Counted from the first letter of the stretch, positions 7,325 through 15,771 are shown. The stretch: DNA of 33,084 nucleotides from Luteolibacter pohnpeiensis (GCF_016595435.1 NZ_JAENIJ010000036.1:1-33084); one strand, 5' to 3'. Notes: a model not told the origin generated them from the letters alone. A program made the numbers and translations.

Positions 7325-8449
7325 ATGCAAACAACGAATCAGACAGTTTTAATTTCAGGAGCAAGTTTTGCAGGACTTTCTTCTGCCTTCTGGATGAGCC
7401 AGCTTGGCTACAAGGTGAAAGTGGTGGAAATCGCACCCAAGATCCGCAGCGGCGGCACTGCAGTAAACATTCGAGGCAACACCATTGATGTCGTCAAGCG
7501 CATGGGTATTTTTGATAAAATTCGATCAAACCGCCTGAGTCTTCGGCAATGGGAGTTCAAAAACGTAGACGACCACACCGAAAGAAAACTAGTGGTGAGG
7601 ACTGAGAACGAGCCGCCCTCAGACCTTGATTACGAGATCGAACGGGATGCACTGATGCAAATCCTACTGGAAGCAGTCCGAGATCGGTGTGAGATTGTTC
7701 TCGGAGACAAAATCGTAGGATTAAATGAGACGGATCGCGTTGAAGTCACTTTCAAGAACGGAAAAACAGAATCTTTTGATTTAGTCCTTGGGTGTGACGG
7801 CGTGCATTCAGGGGTTCGAAAAATTCAGTTCGGTGAAGAATCAAACTATATCCACTTTCTGCAGCAATACTTCTCCATCACGATTGTAGATAAGCTACTT
7901 ATTGAGCGGGATACCGCGCAGCTGTTCAATGTCCCCGGCAAAGTGGTGATGCTGAACGCTTATAAGAACAAAACAGACATCATCTTCGGATTTGTTTCCG
8001 AGAAGGAAATCGCTTACGACTACCGCGATGAGGCACAGCAGCGAAGATTTATCGCTGAGGAGTTCAACGGAGTTGGCTGGAGAACTGAAGAATTACTGAA
8101 AGAAATTCAATCTTCGGAGAGCTTCTACTTTGATAAAATGTGCCAGATCCGCATGCCCTCATGGTCCAGCGGTAGAATTGCATTGGTTGGTGACGCAGCC
8201 TATTGCGCATCGCCTGCAGCTGGAATGGGTGGATCTCTCGCGATAGATGGCGCAGCTGCCCTTGGCGATGCGATGCGTACTGCTGGAAAAGATTACCGCT
8301 TAGCTTTTGAAACTTACGAAAAGAAATTTCGACCGTTCATAAGCAAAGTGCAAGCAGAGGCCGTTCAAGTTGGCCTTGAGATCCTGGTCCCGCGGACCGA
8401 GGAAGCGATCCGCATACGAAACTCAGCAGTTGGAAATGAGTTTTTCTAA
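7325..8449 (+). CDS. FAD-dependent monooxygenase (PHBH/TetX-like)
   Basis: A 374-residue flavoprotein of the para-hydroxybenzoate hydroxylase superfamily. It has the N-terminal FAD dinucleotide-binding strand with GASFAGL (about residues 11-17), the ERDAL motif binding FAD (about 110), the conserved DG in 'LGCDGVHSGVR' (about 158-168) and the 'GDAAYCASPAAGMGGSLAI' motif (about 290-308). These enzymes hydroxylate aromatic or polyketide substrates using NAD(P)H and O2; some inactivate tetracyclines or rifamycins. The substrate cannot be read from sequence. The start has an AAGGA Shine-Dalgarno five bases upstream. Divergent control by TetR suggests an inducible detoxification or resistance enzyme. 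Its style is closer to Bacteroidota proteins than to its chromosomal neighbours, which hints at transfer. Confidence 0.88.
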   Translation: MQTTNQTVLISGASFAGLSSAFWMSQLGYKVKVVEIAPKIRSGGTAVNIRGNTIDVVKRMGIFDKIRSNRLSLRQWEFKNVDDHTERKLVVRTENEPPSDLDYEIERDALMQILLEAVRDRCEIVLGDKIVGLNETDRVEVTFKNGKTESFDLVLGCDGVHSGVRKIQFGEESNYIHFLQQYFSITIVDKLLIERDTAQLFNVPGKVVMLNAYKNKTDIIFGFVSEKEIAYDYRDEAQQRRFIAEEFNGVGWRTEELLKEIQSSESFYFDKMCQIRMPSWSSGRIALVGDAAYCASPAAGMGGSLAIDGAAALGDAMRTAGKDYRLAFETYEKKFRPFISKVQAEAVQVGLEILVPRTEEAIRIRNSAVGNEFF

Positions 8450-8699
8450 CAGGTGTGATGGTCTTCATGAATGTAGTAGTAGCTTTTCGCTCGATATCAT
8501 GAAGCAAGTAAGAAGTTAAGCTGCACTTAGCCTCCATGTGGCAGAGACAATCTATTTCACCAAACCGCTCACGAAACTTCTCGGCATCCAAGAAGTCGAG
8601 ACCCGCAACATTGGTGCCAGATGGAAGCCAACCACATGACTCAATAGGATGACTTCCCGAAAAGAAAATATTTAGAACTCCTCTTCAGGCATCTAGCCC
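8450..8699. other. Gene-free stretch after the monooxygenase
   Basis: No supportable gene. One plus-strand frame ending at 8639 (tail '...ETRNIGARWKPTT') could be the last about 40 codons of a lost gene, but it has no start and no recognisable family. The last about 30 bases are weakly similar to the sequence left of repeat copy 1. Confidence 0.35.
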
Positions 8700-8761
8700 A
8701 TTGGGACTATCAACTCCGACACCTTCGAACACCTGAGTTCGAACAGGAGGACGCGGCATGA
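8700..8761 (+). repeat. 62-bp direct repeat, copy 2
   Basis: The partner of 6359-6420, with one mismatch. Here the AGGAGG (8745-8750) and ATG (8758) lead into a complete 13-codon reading frame and a terminator, so this copy looks like the intact form. The offset between copies is 2341 bases, and they enclose tetR and the monooxygenase. Confidence 0.9.
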
Positions 8762-8799
8762 ACGGCATGCCGTTCTACATCCCCTCTTCCCTAACCTAA
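8758..8799 (+). CDS. Putative 13-residue micropeptide or leader peptide
   Basis: The ATG follows a perfect AGGAGG with a seven-base spacer and encodes MNGMPFYIPSSLT before TAA. A UUCG-loop terminator begins ten bases later, so the unit from the repeat's hairpins to the terminator could be a short self-contained transcript. The first 14 bases after the ATG's G are a palindrome (AACGGCATGCCGTT). It could be a translated leader controlling the terminator, a small toxic or signal peptide, or a truncated remnant of a longer gene. The ribosome binding site is unusually good for this region, but coding is unproven. Confidence 0.4.
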   Translation: MNGMPFYIPSSLT

Positions 8800-8808
8800 C
8801 AGTCACAG

Positions 8809-8835
8809 CCCCTCTTCGGAGGGGTTTTTCTTTTT
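8809..8835 (+). terminator. Rho-independent terminator with UUCG tetraloop
   Basis: CCCCTC-TTCG-GAGGGG (8809-8824) followed by TTTTTCTTTTT. A textbook intrinsic terminator for transcripts crossing repeat copy 2 and the micro-ORF. Confidence 0.88.
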
Positions 8836-9014
8836 CACCCACCTCTATCGAAAGGATACTCTATGCTCTTTGACCCACCACAGGACATCTTGGGCCGACA
8901 TATGCGCCGAAACGGTCGCCACCACTCGCCGAACTCGATTTGCAGGATAGCAAGATGGACTGACCGTCCCCCCGTTGCATCCCCCGTATTATAGGTGAAC
9001 CACGTGAATAAAAA
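8836..9014. other. Gene-free stretch before the broken excisionase
   Basis: A 44-codon plus-strand frame (8863-8994) follows GAAAGGATACTCT, a plausible ribosome binding site, but its product is basic, low in structure and unlike any family I know. Treated as non-coding or relic sequence. Confidence 0.3.
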
Positions 9015-9155
9015 ATGGTCGCTGAACGGCTCTAGGTTTCCAAAAAAACCCTTGATCGGATGGTGGCCGACGGAAAGATCGAAAAAATCTTCATTGGAAC
9101 ATCCCCTCGCTTCCGGGAAAGCGACGTAAACCGGATCATTATCGAAGGCCTATAG
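9015..9155 (+). pseudogene. Broken second AlpA/Xis-type excisionase gene
   Basis: The translated frame reads MVAERL, a TAG stop, then 'VSKKTLDRMVADGKIEKIFI' and on through GTSPRFRESD to the end. This aligns residue for residue with residues about 19-63 of the intact excisionase at 5748-5939 ('AERLSISTRTLDRMVAAGKI', 'SPRFRKSEID'). The stop falls inside the helix-turn-helix and the N-terminal 15-18 codons are missing, so no functional product is expected unless the stop is read through. It lies 220 bases from the tRNA-Leu 3' end, where element recombination genes are expected, and so marks an older or second insertion at the same site. Confidence 0.75.
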
Positions 9156-9319
9156 CGCTGCGCTATCAGCTTCGTTCGGACTGTGGCAGTTGCCTCATCC
9201 ATGAGCAGGATCTTGAGATGATATGGCCGGGCATAATCAACAAAATGCGCCAAATCAGGACAGGAAACGCCATTTCGATCTGCCCAGTTTCTGCCCAGTT
9301 GGCAAAATCTGCCATGCAC
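9156..9319. other. Candidate element-end region next to the tRNA terminator
   Basis: No gene. It contains the tandem near-repeat CTGCCCAGTT twice (about 9280-9300) followed by GGCAAAATCTGCC, a cluster of TGCC/GGCA units that could be recombinase arm sites, although this is only a suggestion. A minus-strand frame contains a chance-looking Walker-B-like string. Confidence 0.3.
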
Positions 9320-9353
9320 AAAAAACGAAAAAGGCCACCTTTTCAGGTGGCCT
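9320..9353 (-). terminator. Rho-independent terminator of tRNA-Leu
   Basis: On the minus strand, AGGCCACCT-GAAA-AGGTGGCCT forms a nine-base-pair stem with a GAAA tetraloop (9332-9353), followed by TTTTCGTTTTTT. It lies 21 bases past the encoded CCA of the tRNA. Confidence 0.9.
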
Positions 9354-9374
9354 AATTCATTCACTACCAACGGA

Positions 9375-9459
<85 letters not shown>

Positions 9460-9599
9460 GTTTCCGGTTGGGTGGGCGCACTTGTTATGGGAGCGGGCCG
9501 AGCTTTGCAAGCGAATCTTTGAAAAAAATCTGAGCCGCTTTTGGCACCGTTACCGCTTGCTTCTCTCCGCTGCCACTGAAGCATGGACGCATCACTGCC

Positions 9600-10667
9600 A
9601 TGGAACCCATCCGAGCTGAATCCATCACTAAATCCTTCGGAAGCATCCAAGCTTTGGACGGGATTTCCGTCGAAATCGCCGCTGGAGAACTTTTTTTCCT
9701 GCTAGGCGCTTCCGGATGCGGAAAAACCACGCTGCTGCGCTGCATTGCCGGCCTGGAAACTCCCACCAGCGGCAGTATTTTCTTCGGCGACAAAGAAGTG
9801 ACCCGCATGCCACCGCACAAACGCGAGGCGGCGATGGTGTTCCAATCCTACGCGCTTTGGCCGCATTTGAGCGTCGGCCAGAACATCGCCTTCGGTTTGC
9901 AGGAGCGAAAAGTTCCGAAAGCGGAAATCAAGCGCCGGGTCGCGGAAGCGCTGGAAATGGTCAAACTTCCGGGATTTGAGGATCGCTCAATTGATCAGAT
10001 GTCGGGCGGTCAACAGCAGCGTGTTTCGCTGGCGCGGGCCTTGGTGGTGCGTCCCCGCTGCCTGTTGCTGGATGAACCGCTCTCGAACCTCGACGCGCAA
10101 CTGCGGGTCGAAATGCGCCGGGAAATCCGCCGGATCGTTAAAGAAAACGGCCTCACCGGGATTTACGTGACCCATGATCAGGAGGAGGCGCTCGCGATGG
10201 CGGATCGGATGGCGATCCTGAGCCATGGCAAAATCGGCCAGGTTGGGACTCCAGAAGAAATCTACCGTTCGCCGCTGAACGCCTACGTTGCCAATTTCAT
10301 TGGAGAAACGAACATCCTGACTGGCGATTTGCTCGAAATCCGCGATCGGTTTGCGGTCGTCAGCACCGCAGCTGGGCCGGTGGTCGGGAAAATCAGCGAT
10401 CCGTCCTGGCACCCGGTTTCCGGCGAGCCAGTCCGAGTTTCCATCCGCCCCGAGGCGTTGCGGCTGAAGCAGCTGGAAAACGACAACCAGCTTTCAGGGA
10501 ACATCGTCGACCGCACCTATCTCGGCCAACGCATTCAATACTGGATCGAAAGTCCGGCTGGCCGCATCCAAACGGTGGAATTGAATCCCCACCAGTTGCT
10601 GGAACCCGGCGGACCGCCCGTGCCGATCTTTTGCCGACATGAAGATGTGGTGATCTTGAAACCATGA
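9600..10667 (+). CDS. ABC importer ATP-binding subunit (FbpC/PotA-like)
   Basis: A 355-residue ATPase energising the importer encoded by the next two genes. Visible motifs are Walker A GASGCGKTT (36-44), the Q-loop in 'MVFQSYALWPH', signature MSGGQQQRVSLARAL, Walker B LLLDEPLSNLD and the H-loop 'YVTHDQEEAL'. A C-terminal TOBE domain (about 240-355) typical of Fe(III), polyamine and sulfate importers follows. Organisation ATPase, binding protein, two-domain permease fits the ferric-iron/AfuABC group. The gene starts 140 bases from the divergent tRNA and is followed after ten bases by the binding-protein gene. No Fur-like box was recognised upstream. Confidence 0.92.
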   Translation: MEPIRAESITKSFGSIQALDGISVEIAAGELFFLLGASGCGKTTLLRCIAGLETPTSGSIFFGDKEVTRMPPHKREAAMVFQSYALWPHLSVGQNIAFGLQERKVPKAEIKRRVAEALEMVKLPGFEDRSIDQMSGGQQQRVSLARALVVRPRCLLLDEPLSNLDAQLRVEMRREIRRIVKENGLTGIYVTHDQEEALAMADRMAILSHGKIGQVGTPEEIYRSPLNAYVANFIGETNILTGDLLEIRDRFAVVSTAAGPVVGKISDPSWHPVSGEPVRVSIRPEALRLKQLENDNQLSGNIVDRTYLGQRIQYWIESPAGRIQTVELNPHQLLEPGGPPVPIFCRHEDVVILKP

Positions 10668-10677
10668 CCCGTTTCCC

Positions 10678-12174
10678 ATGAAACTCCGTGCTACGATCAT
10701 CATCGTACTGCTCGCGATCATCGTCGCGCTGCCCGTTCTTCTACGCCGTGAAACTTCCACCGTTTCGCCGCAGGCTGCCGATGACCGCCTGGTGATCATT
10801 TCGCCCCACATCGAATCGATCCGGCATGAGTTCGGCGAGGCATTTGCCAGGTATTGGAAAACGTCCACCGGTCGCACCCTCTACGTCGATTGGCGTACTC
10901 CGGGTGGAACCTCTGAGATCCGGATGGTTCTGGATGCCGGCTATGAAGCTGCGGAAGATACCGGCCGCGATGGGATCGGCATCGATATTTTCTTTGGCGG
11001 AGGCGCTCCGGATTTCTCCGGCCAGGCCAAGAAAGGAAGATTCGTCCCGCTCCAGGTTTTTACCGAGCATCCCGATTGGTTTGGCGAGGCGGGACAAATT
11101 CCGGAAACTTTCACCGGGGAACGCTACTACGCCGCAGATCATACCTGGGTCTCGACCTGCATGTCCCAATTCGGCATTTGCTACAATCCGGATGTGTTAG
11201 AGCGCTTGCACCTCCCTGCCCCGAAGATTTGGGACGACCTTGGCGATCCCGGATATACTGGCTCGCTCGCACTCGCGGACCCGACCAAGAGCGGATCGGT
11301 CGCACGCACCTTCGAGCTTTTGATTCAGGATCAGATCCAGCGGGAACTGAAAAAACCTGGCATCGATCGCCAAACCGCCCTGGATACCGGGTGGAAAAAT
11401 GGCCTTCAGCTGATCCAGCGGATGGCGGCAAATTCCCGATACTTCACCGACAGCGCATCGAAGCCACCGCTCGATGTTGGCCAAGGCAATGCGGCAGCCG
11501 GCATGTGCATCGACTTCTACGGCCGGTCCTTCTCGGAAGCTCTAACAACACGCGACGGATCACCCCGCTTGATCTGGATTGCACCAAAAGGCGGCACCAC
11601 ACTTAGCGGCGATCCCGTCGCGGTGTTGAAAGGCGCCCCCCACCCTGAAATCGCGCAGGCATTCGTCACATTTTGCCTCACCCCGGAAGCTCAAAAACTG
11701 TGGTTCGCACGGCCAGGGACTCCAGGTGGCACCGAAACCCGGGCCCTGCACCGCGCGCCGATTCGCAAAGACGTCTACACTGCAGAAAATCTGGCCAACT
11801 CGACCATGCCGAATGCCCATCCCTACACCGATGAGGGAAATTTCATCTATCAAGGTGATCTAACAGGATCGGCATTCAACACCATCCGCCAGTTGGTGAA
11901 GATCATGTGCATCGATTCCCACGAAGAAATGACCTCTGCCTGGAAAGCGATCATTGATGCCGGCATGCCGCCCGATGCGGTCGCCGCTTTTTCCGATGTT
12001 TCGATCACGCCCTACGAATCATACGGCAAAGGAAATCCAGAACTCGATACCAAGGATTCACTCAAGGCCGCTGAATTTGCTTCAAAATTGGGGGCCCAAT
12101 TCCGGGCCAATTATCGCCGGGCTGAAGAAATCGCCCGCAAGTCAGCAACCGCATCGCACGCCACCGCCCAATGA
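10678..12174 (+). CDS. ABC importer substrate-binding protein (iron-type)
   Basis: A 498-residue periplasmic binding protein with an N-terminal hydrophobic segment (about 4-22, 'TIIIVLLAIIVALPVLL') acting as signal or membrane anchor; there is no lipobox cysteine. The family core 'FGICYNPDVLERLHLP', 'WDDLGDPGYTGSLALADP' and 'AFVTFCLTPEAQKLWF' resembles FbpA/AfuA/PotD-like proteins. At nearly 500 residues it is longer than the usual about 340, with an extra segment after about residue 370 and a C-terminal tail. The stop overlaps the permease start (ATGA), indicating translational coupling. The substrate is inferred as Fe(III); other oxyanion or phosphonate substrates remain possible. Confidence 0.88.
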   Translation: MKLRATIIIVLLAIIVALPVLLRRETSTVSPQAADDRLVIISPHIESIRHEFGEAFARYWKTSTGRTLYVDWRTPGGTSEIRMVLDAGYEAAEDTGRDGIGIDIFFGGGAPDFSGQAKKGRFVPLQVFTEHPDWFGEAGQIPETFTGERYYAADHTWVSTCMSQFGICYNPDVLERLHLPAPKIWDDLGDPGYTGSLALADPTKSGSVARTFELLIQDQIQRELKKPGIDRQTALDTGWKNGLQLIQRMAANSRYFTDSASKPPLDVGQGNAAAGMCIDFYGRSFSEALTTRDGSPRLIWIAPKGGTTLSGDPVAVLKGAPHPEIAQAFVTFCLTPEAQKLWFARPGTPGGTETRALHRAPIRKDVYTAENLANSTMPNAHPYTDEGNFIYQGDLTGSAFNTIRQLVKIMCIDSHEEMTSAWKAIIDAGMPPDAVAAFSDVSITPYESYGKGNPELDTKDSLKAAEFASKLGAQFRANYRRAEEIARKSATASHATAQ

Positions 12175-13877
12175 AACGCGCACCTGCCATTCTGATCACG
12201 CTTGCGATCACCATCCTGTTCGCCGTGTTTTTCGTCTATCCGGCCGGGATGGTCGTCAAGCAGGCATTCGAAGGCACCCGGGCGGATGGGTCGAAATTCT
12301 TCACCCTCGAATTTCTAACAACCGTCTTCAAGGACCCGATTTACCGCGAAGGCTTGTGGAATGCCTTCGCTCTCGGCATCACCAGCACGCTGGCCACATT
12401 GGCCATCGCTTTTCCGCTGGCACTCATCGGCCATCGTTACGATTTCCCCTGGAAAAAAGCGCTCGGAGTGCTGGTGCTCGCGCCATTGATCCTTCCTCCG
12501 TTTGTCGGCGCGGTCGGGGTAAAGCAAATGCTCGGCGTGAATGGCGCGTTCAACGCGTTTTTCATCAAACTGGGCCTCATGCAGGCCGCTCATCCCTTTG
12601 ACTGGCTGGCCAATGGACGATTCGCGGGGATCGTCATCATGAACGCGCTGCATCTTTATCCGATCCTCTACATGAACATCGCCGCCGCTCTGGCGAATCT
12701 GGATCCGGCGATGGAGCAAGCCGCGGAAAACCTCGGTTGCCCGCCGTGGAAACGGTTTCTCCGCATCACTTTCCCTCTCTCCATGCCGGGCGTGTTTGCC
12801 GGGTCTTCCATCGTGTTCATCTGGGCCTTCACGGAACTGGGCGTTCCGCTGGTTTTCGACTACGCGCGGGTCGCCCCGGTGCAGATTTTTGATGGCCTCA
12901 AAGGACTCGATAACAACCCGATTCCCTACGCGCTAACCGCCATCCTGTTGATCGTCGCCGCAATCGTCTTCACCCTATCCAAATTGGTTCTGGGCAAATC
13001 GCCGCTCGGCACCGCGCCTCGCCCGAAAGGCCGCGCCAACTCCTACCGGTTGAGCGGCGGAAAAGCGATTGCCTGCACCGCCCTCTATCTAACCGTTTTC
13101 CTGCTGGCATCGATCCCTCACATCGGCGTGTTCCTGCTATCAACTGCTGGTCGTTGGTATGGAACCATCATCCCGGATGAGTTCACCATCCATCACTACA
13201 CCGAAGCGCTCGGCAACGAACTGGTCGTTCCTTCCATCCAAAACAGCCTGCTCTATGCGGGAACTGCGACCTTGATTGCCCTCGTCATCGGCTTGGGAGT
13301 CGCCTGGGTGGTGGTTCGCTCCAAGCTGAAATCCAGAGGTCTGTTAGATGCCATGGTGATGATGCCGCTGGCAGTTCCCGGTCTGGTCATGGCATTCGGC
13401 TATCTCGCGCTTTCGCAGGAAGGAAAACCATTTCACTTTCTGGTGGGAGCCACCGGCAGTCCATTTTTTCTGTTAGTCATTGCTTATGCCATCCGGCGCT
13501 TGCCGTATATTGTGCGGTCAGCTGTCGCAGGGCTACAGCAGAGCAATCCGGCGCTTGAGGAAGCTGCGCGCTCGCTTGGCGCCTCTCCCGCCCGGATGCT
13601 GCGCCGCGTTGCCATCCCGCTGATTGGGGCCAACCTCGCTGCCGGCTCGATTCTGGCATTCGCCTTCGCAATGTTGGAAGTCAGCGACTCCTTGATCCTC
13701 GCTCAACAGACCCAGCATTATCCGATCACCAAAGCCATCTACACCCTGCTCTCCACTCTGGGCAATGGAACAGAACTCGCGGCGGCGTTGGGTGTGTGGT
13801 CGATGGTGTTTCTCTCGGTTGCCATCATGGGCGCTGCCATTCTCGGTGGAAAACGTGGCGGACTGTTCCGGGTTTGA
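12171..13877 (+). CDS. ABC importer two-domain permease (FbpB-like)
   Basis: A 568-residue inner-membrane protein made of two fused permease halves (about 1-280 and 300-568), each with roughly six membrane helices. Each carries an EAA loop: 'EQAAENLGCPPWKRFLRITF' in the first half and 'EEAARSLGASPARMLRRVAI' in the second, which dock onto the ATPase. The fused arrangement is typical of FbpB/SfuB ferric transporters. The start overlaps the upstream stop by four bases. No hairpin terminator was seen in the 90 bases before the next gene. Confidence 0.92.
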   Translation: MKRAPAILITLAITILFAVFFVYPAGMVVKQAFEGTRADGSKFFTLEFLTTVFKDPIYREGLWNAFALGITSTLATLAIAFPLALIGHRYDFPWKKALGVLVLAPLILPPFVGAVGVKQMLGVNGAFNAFFIKLGLMQAAHPFDWLANGRFAGIVIMNALHLYPILYMNIAAALANLDPAMEQAAENLGCPPWKRFLRITFPLSMPGVFAGSSIVFIWAFTELGVPLVFDYARVAPVQIFDGLKGLDNNPIPYALTAILLIVAAIVFTLSKLVLGKSPLGTAPRPKGRANSYRLSGGKAIACTALYLTVFLLASIPHIGVFLLSTAGRWYGTIIPDEFTIHHYTEALGNELVVPSIQNSLLYAGTATLIALVIGLGVAWVVVRSKLKSRGLLDAMVMMPLAVPGLVMAFGYLALSQEGKPFHFLVGATGSPFFLLVIAYAIRRLPYIVRSAVAGLQQSNPALEEAARSLGASPARMLRRVAIPLIGANLAAGSILAFAFAMLEVSDSLILAQQTQHYPITKAIYTLLSTLGNGTELAAALGVWSMVFLSVAIMGAAILGGKRGGLFRV

Positions 13878-13967
13878 GCTTTTGCCGGACCGGAATTGAC
13901 AGAAGAAACCAAAAAGCTCGTAGAGAATGGGATCTCATTCAACCTGTAGGCAAAATCCACAAAATCC

Positions 13968-14735
13968 ATGTATCGCTCCCTATTATTCGCCGCCGCTTCG
14001 ATTCTAACATTTTCAGGTGCCGCATCCGCCAAGGAAGAATCCACCGACACCTGCTACGAACTTCGTACTTACTACGCTTCAGAAGGCAAATTGGAGGCAC
14101 TTCATGCGCGTTTCCGCAACGACACCTTGCGGTTGTTTGCAAAGCACCACATGAAATCGATCGGCTATTGGGTGCCGATCGATAACAAAGAGCAAAAGCT
14201 GGTCTATCTCTTGTCGTTCCCGGATCGGGAAACGCGCGACAAAGCGTGGGATGCCTTTCATGCCGATCAGGAATGGATCGATGCCAAGGCGAAGTCAGAA
14301 GAAAACGGCGTGTTGATTGATCATTTGACCGACCAGTTTCTCACTCCGACCGATTTTTCGACCGTCACCTACAAACCGGCAGACAAGCCACATACGTTCG
14401 AGTTGCGAACCTACACCGCGACCGAAGGGAATTTGCCGAATCTGCTGACTCGTTTTCGCGATCACACGGTATCCATTTTCACCCGTTGCGGCATGGAGCA
14501 TTTCCATTATTTCACCCCCATGAAAGGCGAACCGGGAGCGGATCAAACGCTGGTCTACTTCCTCGCCCACGCCTCGCCAGAAGCCCGTAACGCGTCCTGG
14601 CAAAAGTTCGGTTCGGACCCGGAATGGGTGAAAGCCTTGAAGGAATCCGAAGCGAATGCCGGCGGTTCGCTCACGGTGCCAAATGGTGTAAAATCCGAGC
14701 TTTTGACCCCAACTGACTATTCGCCAGTGCAGTAA
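13968..14735 (+). CDS. Exported NIPSNAP-family protein
   Basis: A 255-residue protein with a signal peptide (residues 1-21, ending ASA) and two NIPSNAP/ferredoxin-like repeats (about 27-115 and 140-250). Each opens with an 'ELRTY...EG.L..L..RFR..T...F..' pattern. NIPSNAP proteins are dimeric alpha/beta-barrel relatives with no settled enzymatic role in bacteria, and exported two-repeat versions are frequent in Planctomycetota and Verrucomicrobiota. It stands alone between the importer operon and rimK. Confidence 0.88.
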   Translation: MYRSLLFAAASILTFSGAASAKEESTDTCYELRTYYASEGKLEALHARFRNDTLRLFAKHHMKSIGYWVPIDNKEQKLVYLLSFPDRETRDKAWDAFHADQEWIDAKAKSEENGVLIDHLTDQFLTPTDFSTVTYKPADKPHTFELRTYTATEGNLPNLLTRFRDHTVSIFTRCGMEHFHYFTPMKGEPGADQTLVYFLAHASPEARNASWQKFGSDPEWVKALKESEANAGGSLTVPNGVKSELLTPTDYSPVQ

Positions 14736-14862
14736 CACTGCCACCTCGAAACAAGCTGCCCACATGAGTTTCGGCTCGTAGAGAATTCCGGATTGACGAA
14801 GCGCGCGCCCGCATTATGGGCAGCATGCATTGCCGCAACACCGGCGATCGCGCCCCTCCCGC

Positions 14863-15771
14863 ATGAAAATCCTCATCCTCTCCCGTAACCCGAAACTCTA
14901 CAGCACCTCAGCTCTCGTCCGTGCTGCCGAATCGCGTGGCCACGAGGTCCGGGTCGTGGATTACCTGCGATGCTACATGAACATCACCTCGCGAAAGCCG
15001 CGGATCTACGTGGATGGTGAGGAGTTGGTGGCCGATGCGGTGATTCCGCGAATTTCGGCGCGCCACAGTTTTTACGGCAATGCCGTCGTGCGGCAGTTCG
15101 AGATGATGAACGTTTTCACACTCAACGATTCCGTCGCCATCGCCCGCTCACGCGATAAACTGCGCTCCCTCCAAATGCTGGCCAAACGCGGCGTCGGGCT
15201 GCCAGTCACCGGCTTCGCCCACCACACCGAAGCCACCGGCGAGTTGATCAAAATGTGCGGCGGTGCTCCGCTGGTGATCAAGCTGCTGGAAGGAACCCAA
15301 GGCGTGGGCGTCGTCCTTGCGGAAACGAGCAAAGCAGCGGAATCGGTCATCGAAGCGTTCAAAGGCCTCAACGCCAACATTCTGGTGCAGGAGTTCATTC
15401 AGGAAGCAAAGGGTGCCGATATCCGCTGTGTCGTGATCGGCGGCAAGGTGGTCGCCTCAATGAAACGCCAAGCTGCGGAGGGTGAATTCCGCTCCAATCT
15501 TCACCGCGGCGGCTCGGCGGAAAAAGTGAAAATCACCCCGGAAGAACGCGCCACGGCCATTCGCGCCGCAAAAGCCATGGGCTTGAATCTCGCCGGGGTA
15601 GATCTGCTCCGTTCGAATCACGGCGCCGTCGTGATGGAGGTCAATTCATCACCGGGACTGGAGGGAATCGAGGCTTCGTCGAAAAAAGACGTCGCTGGCA
15701 GCATCATCGAATTCATCGAAAAAGCCGCGGTGAAAAAGCCGAAGTCCATCCAGTCCGGCACCGATAAGTAA
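14863..15771 (+). CDS. rimK: RimK, ATP-grasp glutamate ligase for ribosomal protein S6
   Basis: A 302-residue ATP-grasp ligase, closely parallel to E. coli RimK along its length: '[19 protein letters not shown]' start, VIPRI, '[20 protein letters not shown]', '[20 protein letters not shown]', 'FRSNLHRGG' and the metal-binding '[14 protein letters not shown]' end. It adds glutamate residues to the C-terminus of ribosomal protein S6. The start was placed at 14863 because the family begins MKI; an upstream in-frame ATG at 14830 would add 11 unconserved residues. It is convergent with the universal stress protein gene, seven bases apart. Confidence 0.92.
   Translation: MKILILSRNPKLYSTSALVRAAESRGHEVRVVDYLRCYMNITSRKPRIYVDGEELVADAVIPRISARHSFYGNAVVRQFEMMNVFTLNDSVAIARSRDKLRSLQMLAKRGVGLPVTGFAHHTEATGELIKMCGGAPLVIKLLEGTQGVGVVLAETSKAAESVIEAFKGLNANILVQEFIQEAKGADIRCVVIGGKVVASMKRQAAEGEFRSNLHRGGSAEKVKITPEERATAIRAAKAMGLNLAGVDLLRSNHGAVVMEVNSSPGLEGIEASSKKDVAGSIIEFIEKAAVKKPKSIQSGTDK

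Larger units (their letters stand above)
1..9374. mobile_element. Inner end of an integrated (probably conjugative) element abutting tRNA-Leu
   Basis: The stretch left of the tRNA-Leu gene differs in character from the rest of the window: sparse genes, visibly more A+T, a conjugation-type pilin gene, an AlpA/Xis-like excisionase gene plus a broken second copy, a direct-repeat-framed accessory module and a TPR-CHAT protease. The tRNA 3' end points into this region, the usual geometry for elements integrated at a tRNA 3' end. No integrase gene and no second copy of the tRNA 3' end are visible, so the left boundary lies outside the window and the right boundary is only inferred. It could be one conjugative element or several stacked insertions. 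Confidence 0.55.

Noticed and set aside
8506..8639. Plus-strand frame ending ETRNIGARWKPTT
   Set aside because: No start codon, no recognisable family, short; at most a gene tail relic.
8863..8994. 44-codon ORF after a GAAAGGA ribosome-binding-like sequence
   Set aside because: Low-complexity basic product, no family resemblance, embedded in a relic-rich stretch.
9156..9320. Minus-strand frame containing 'KILLMDEATATV', like an ABC Walker B
   Set aside because: No Walker A or signature motif nearby, only about 40 codons of context, and the same frame runs into the antisense of the excisionase relic; a chance match is likelier.
1..9374. CRISPR array or gRAMP-type effector to complete a Craspase system
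   Set aside because: No regularly spaced repeats and no large Cas7-like protein are present in the window.
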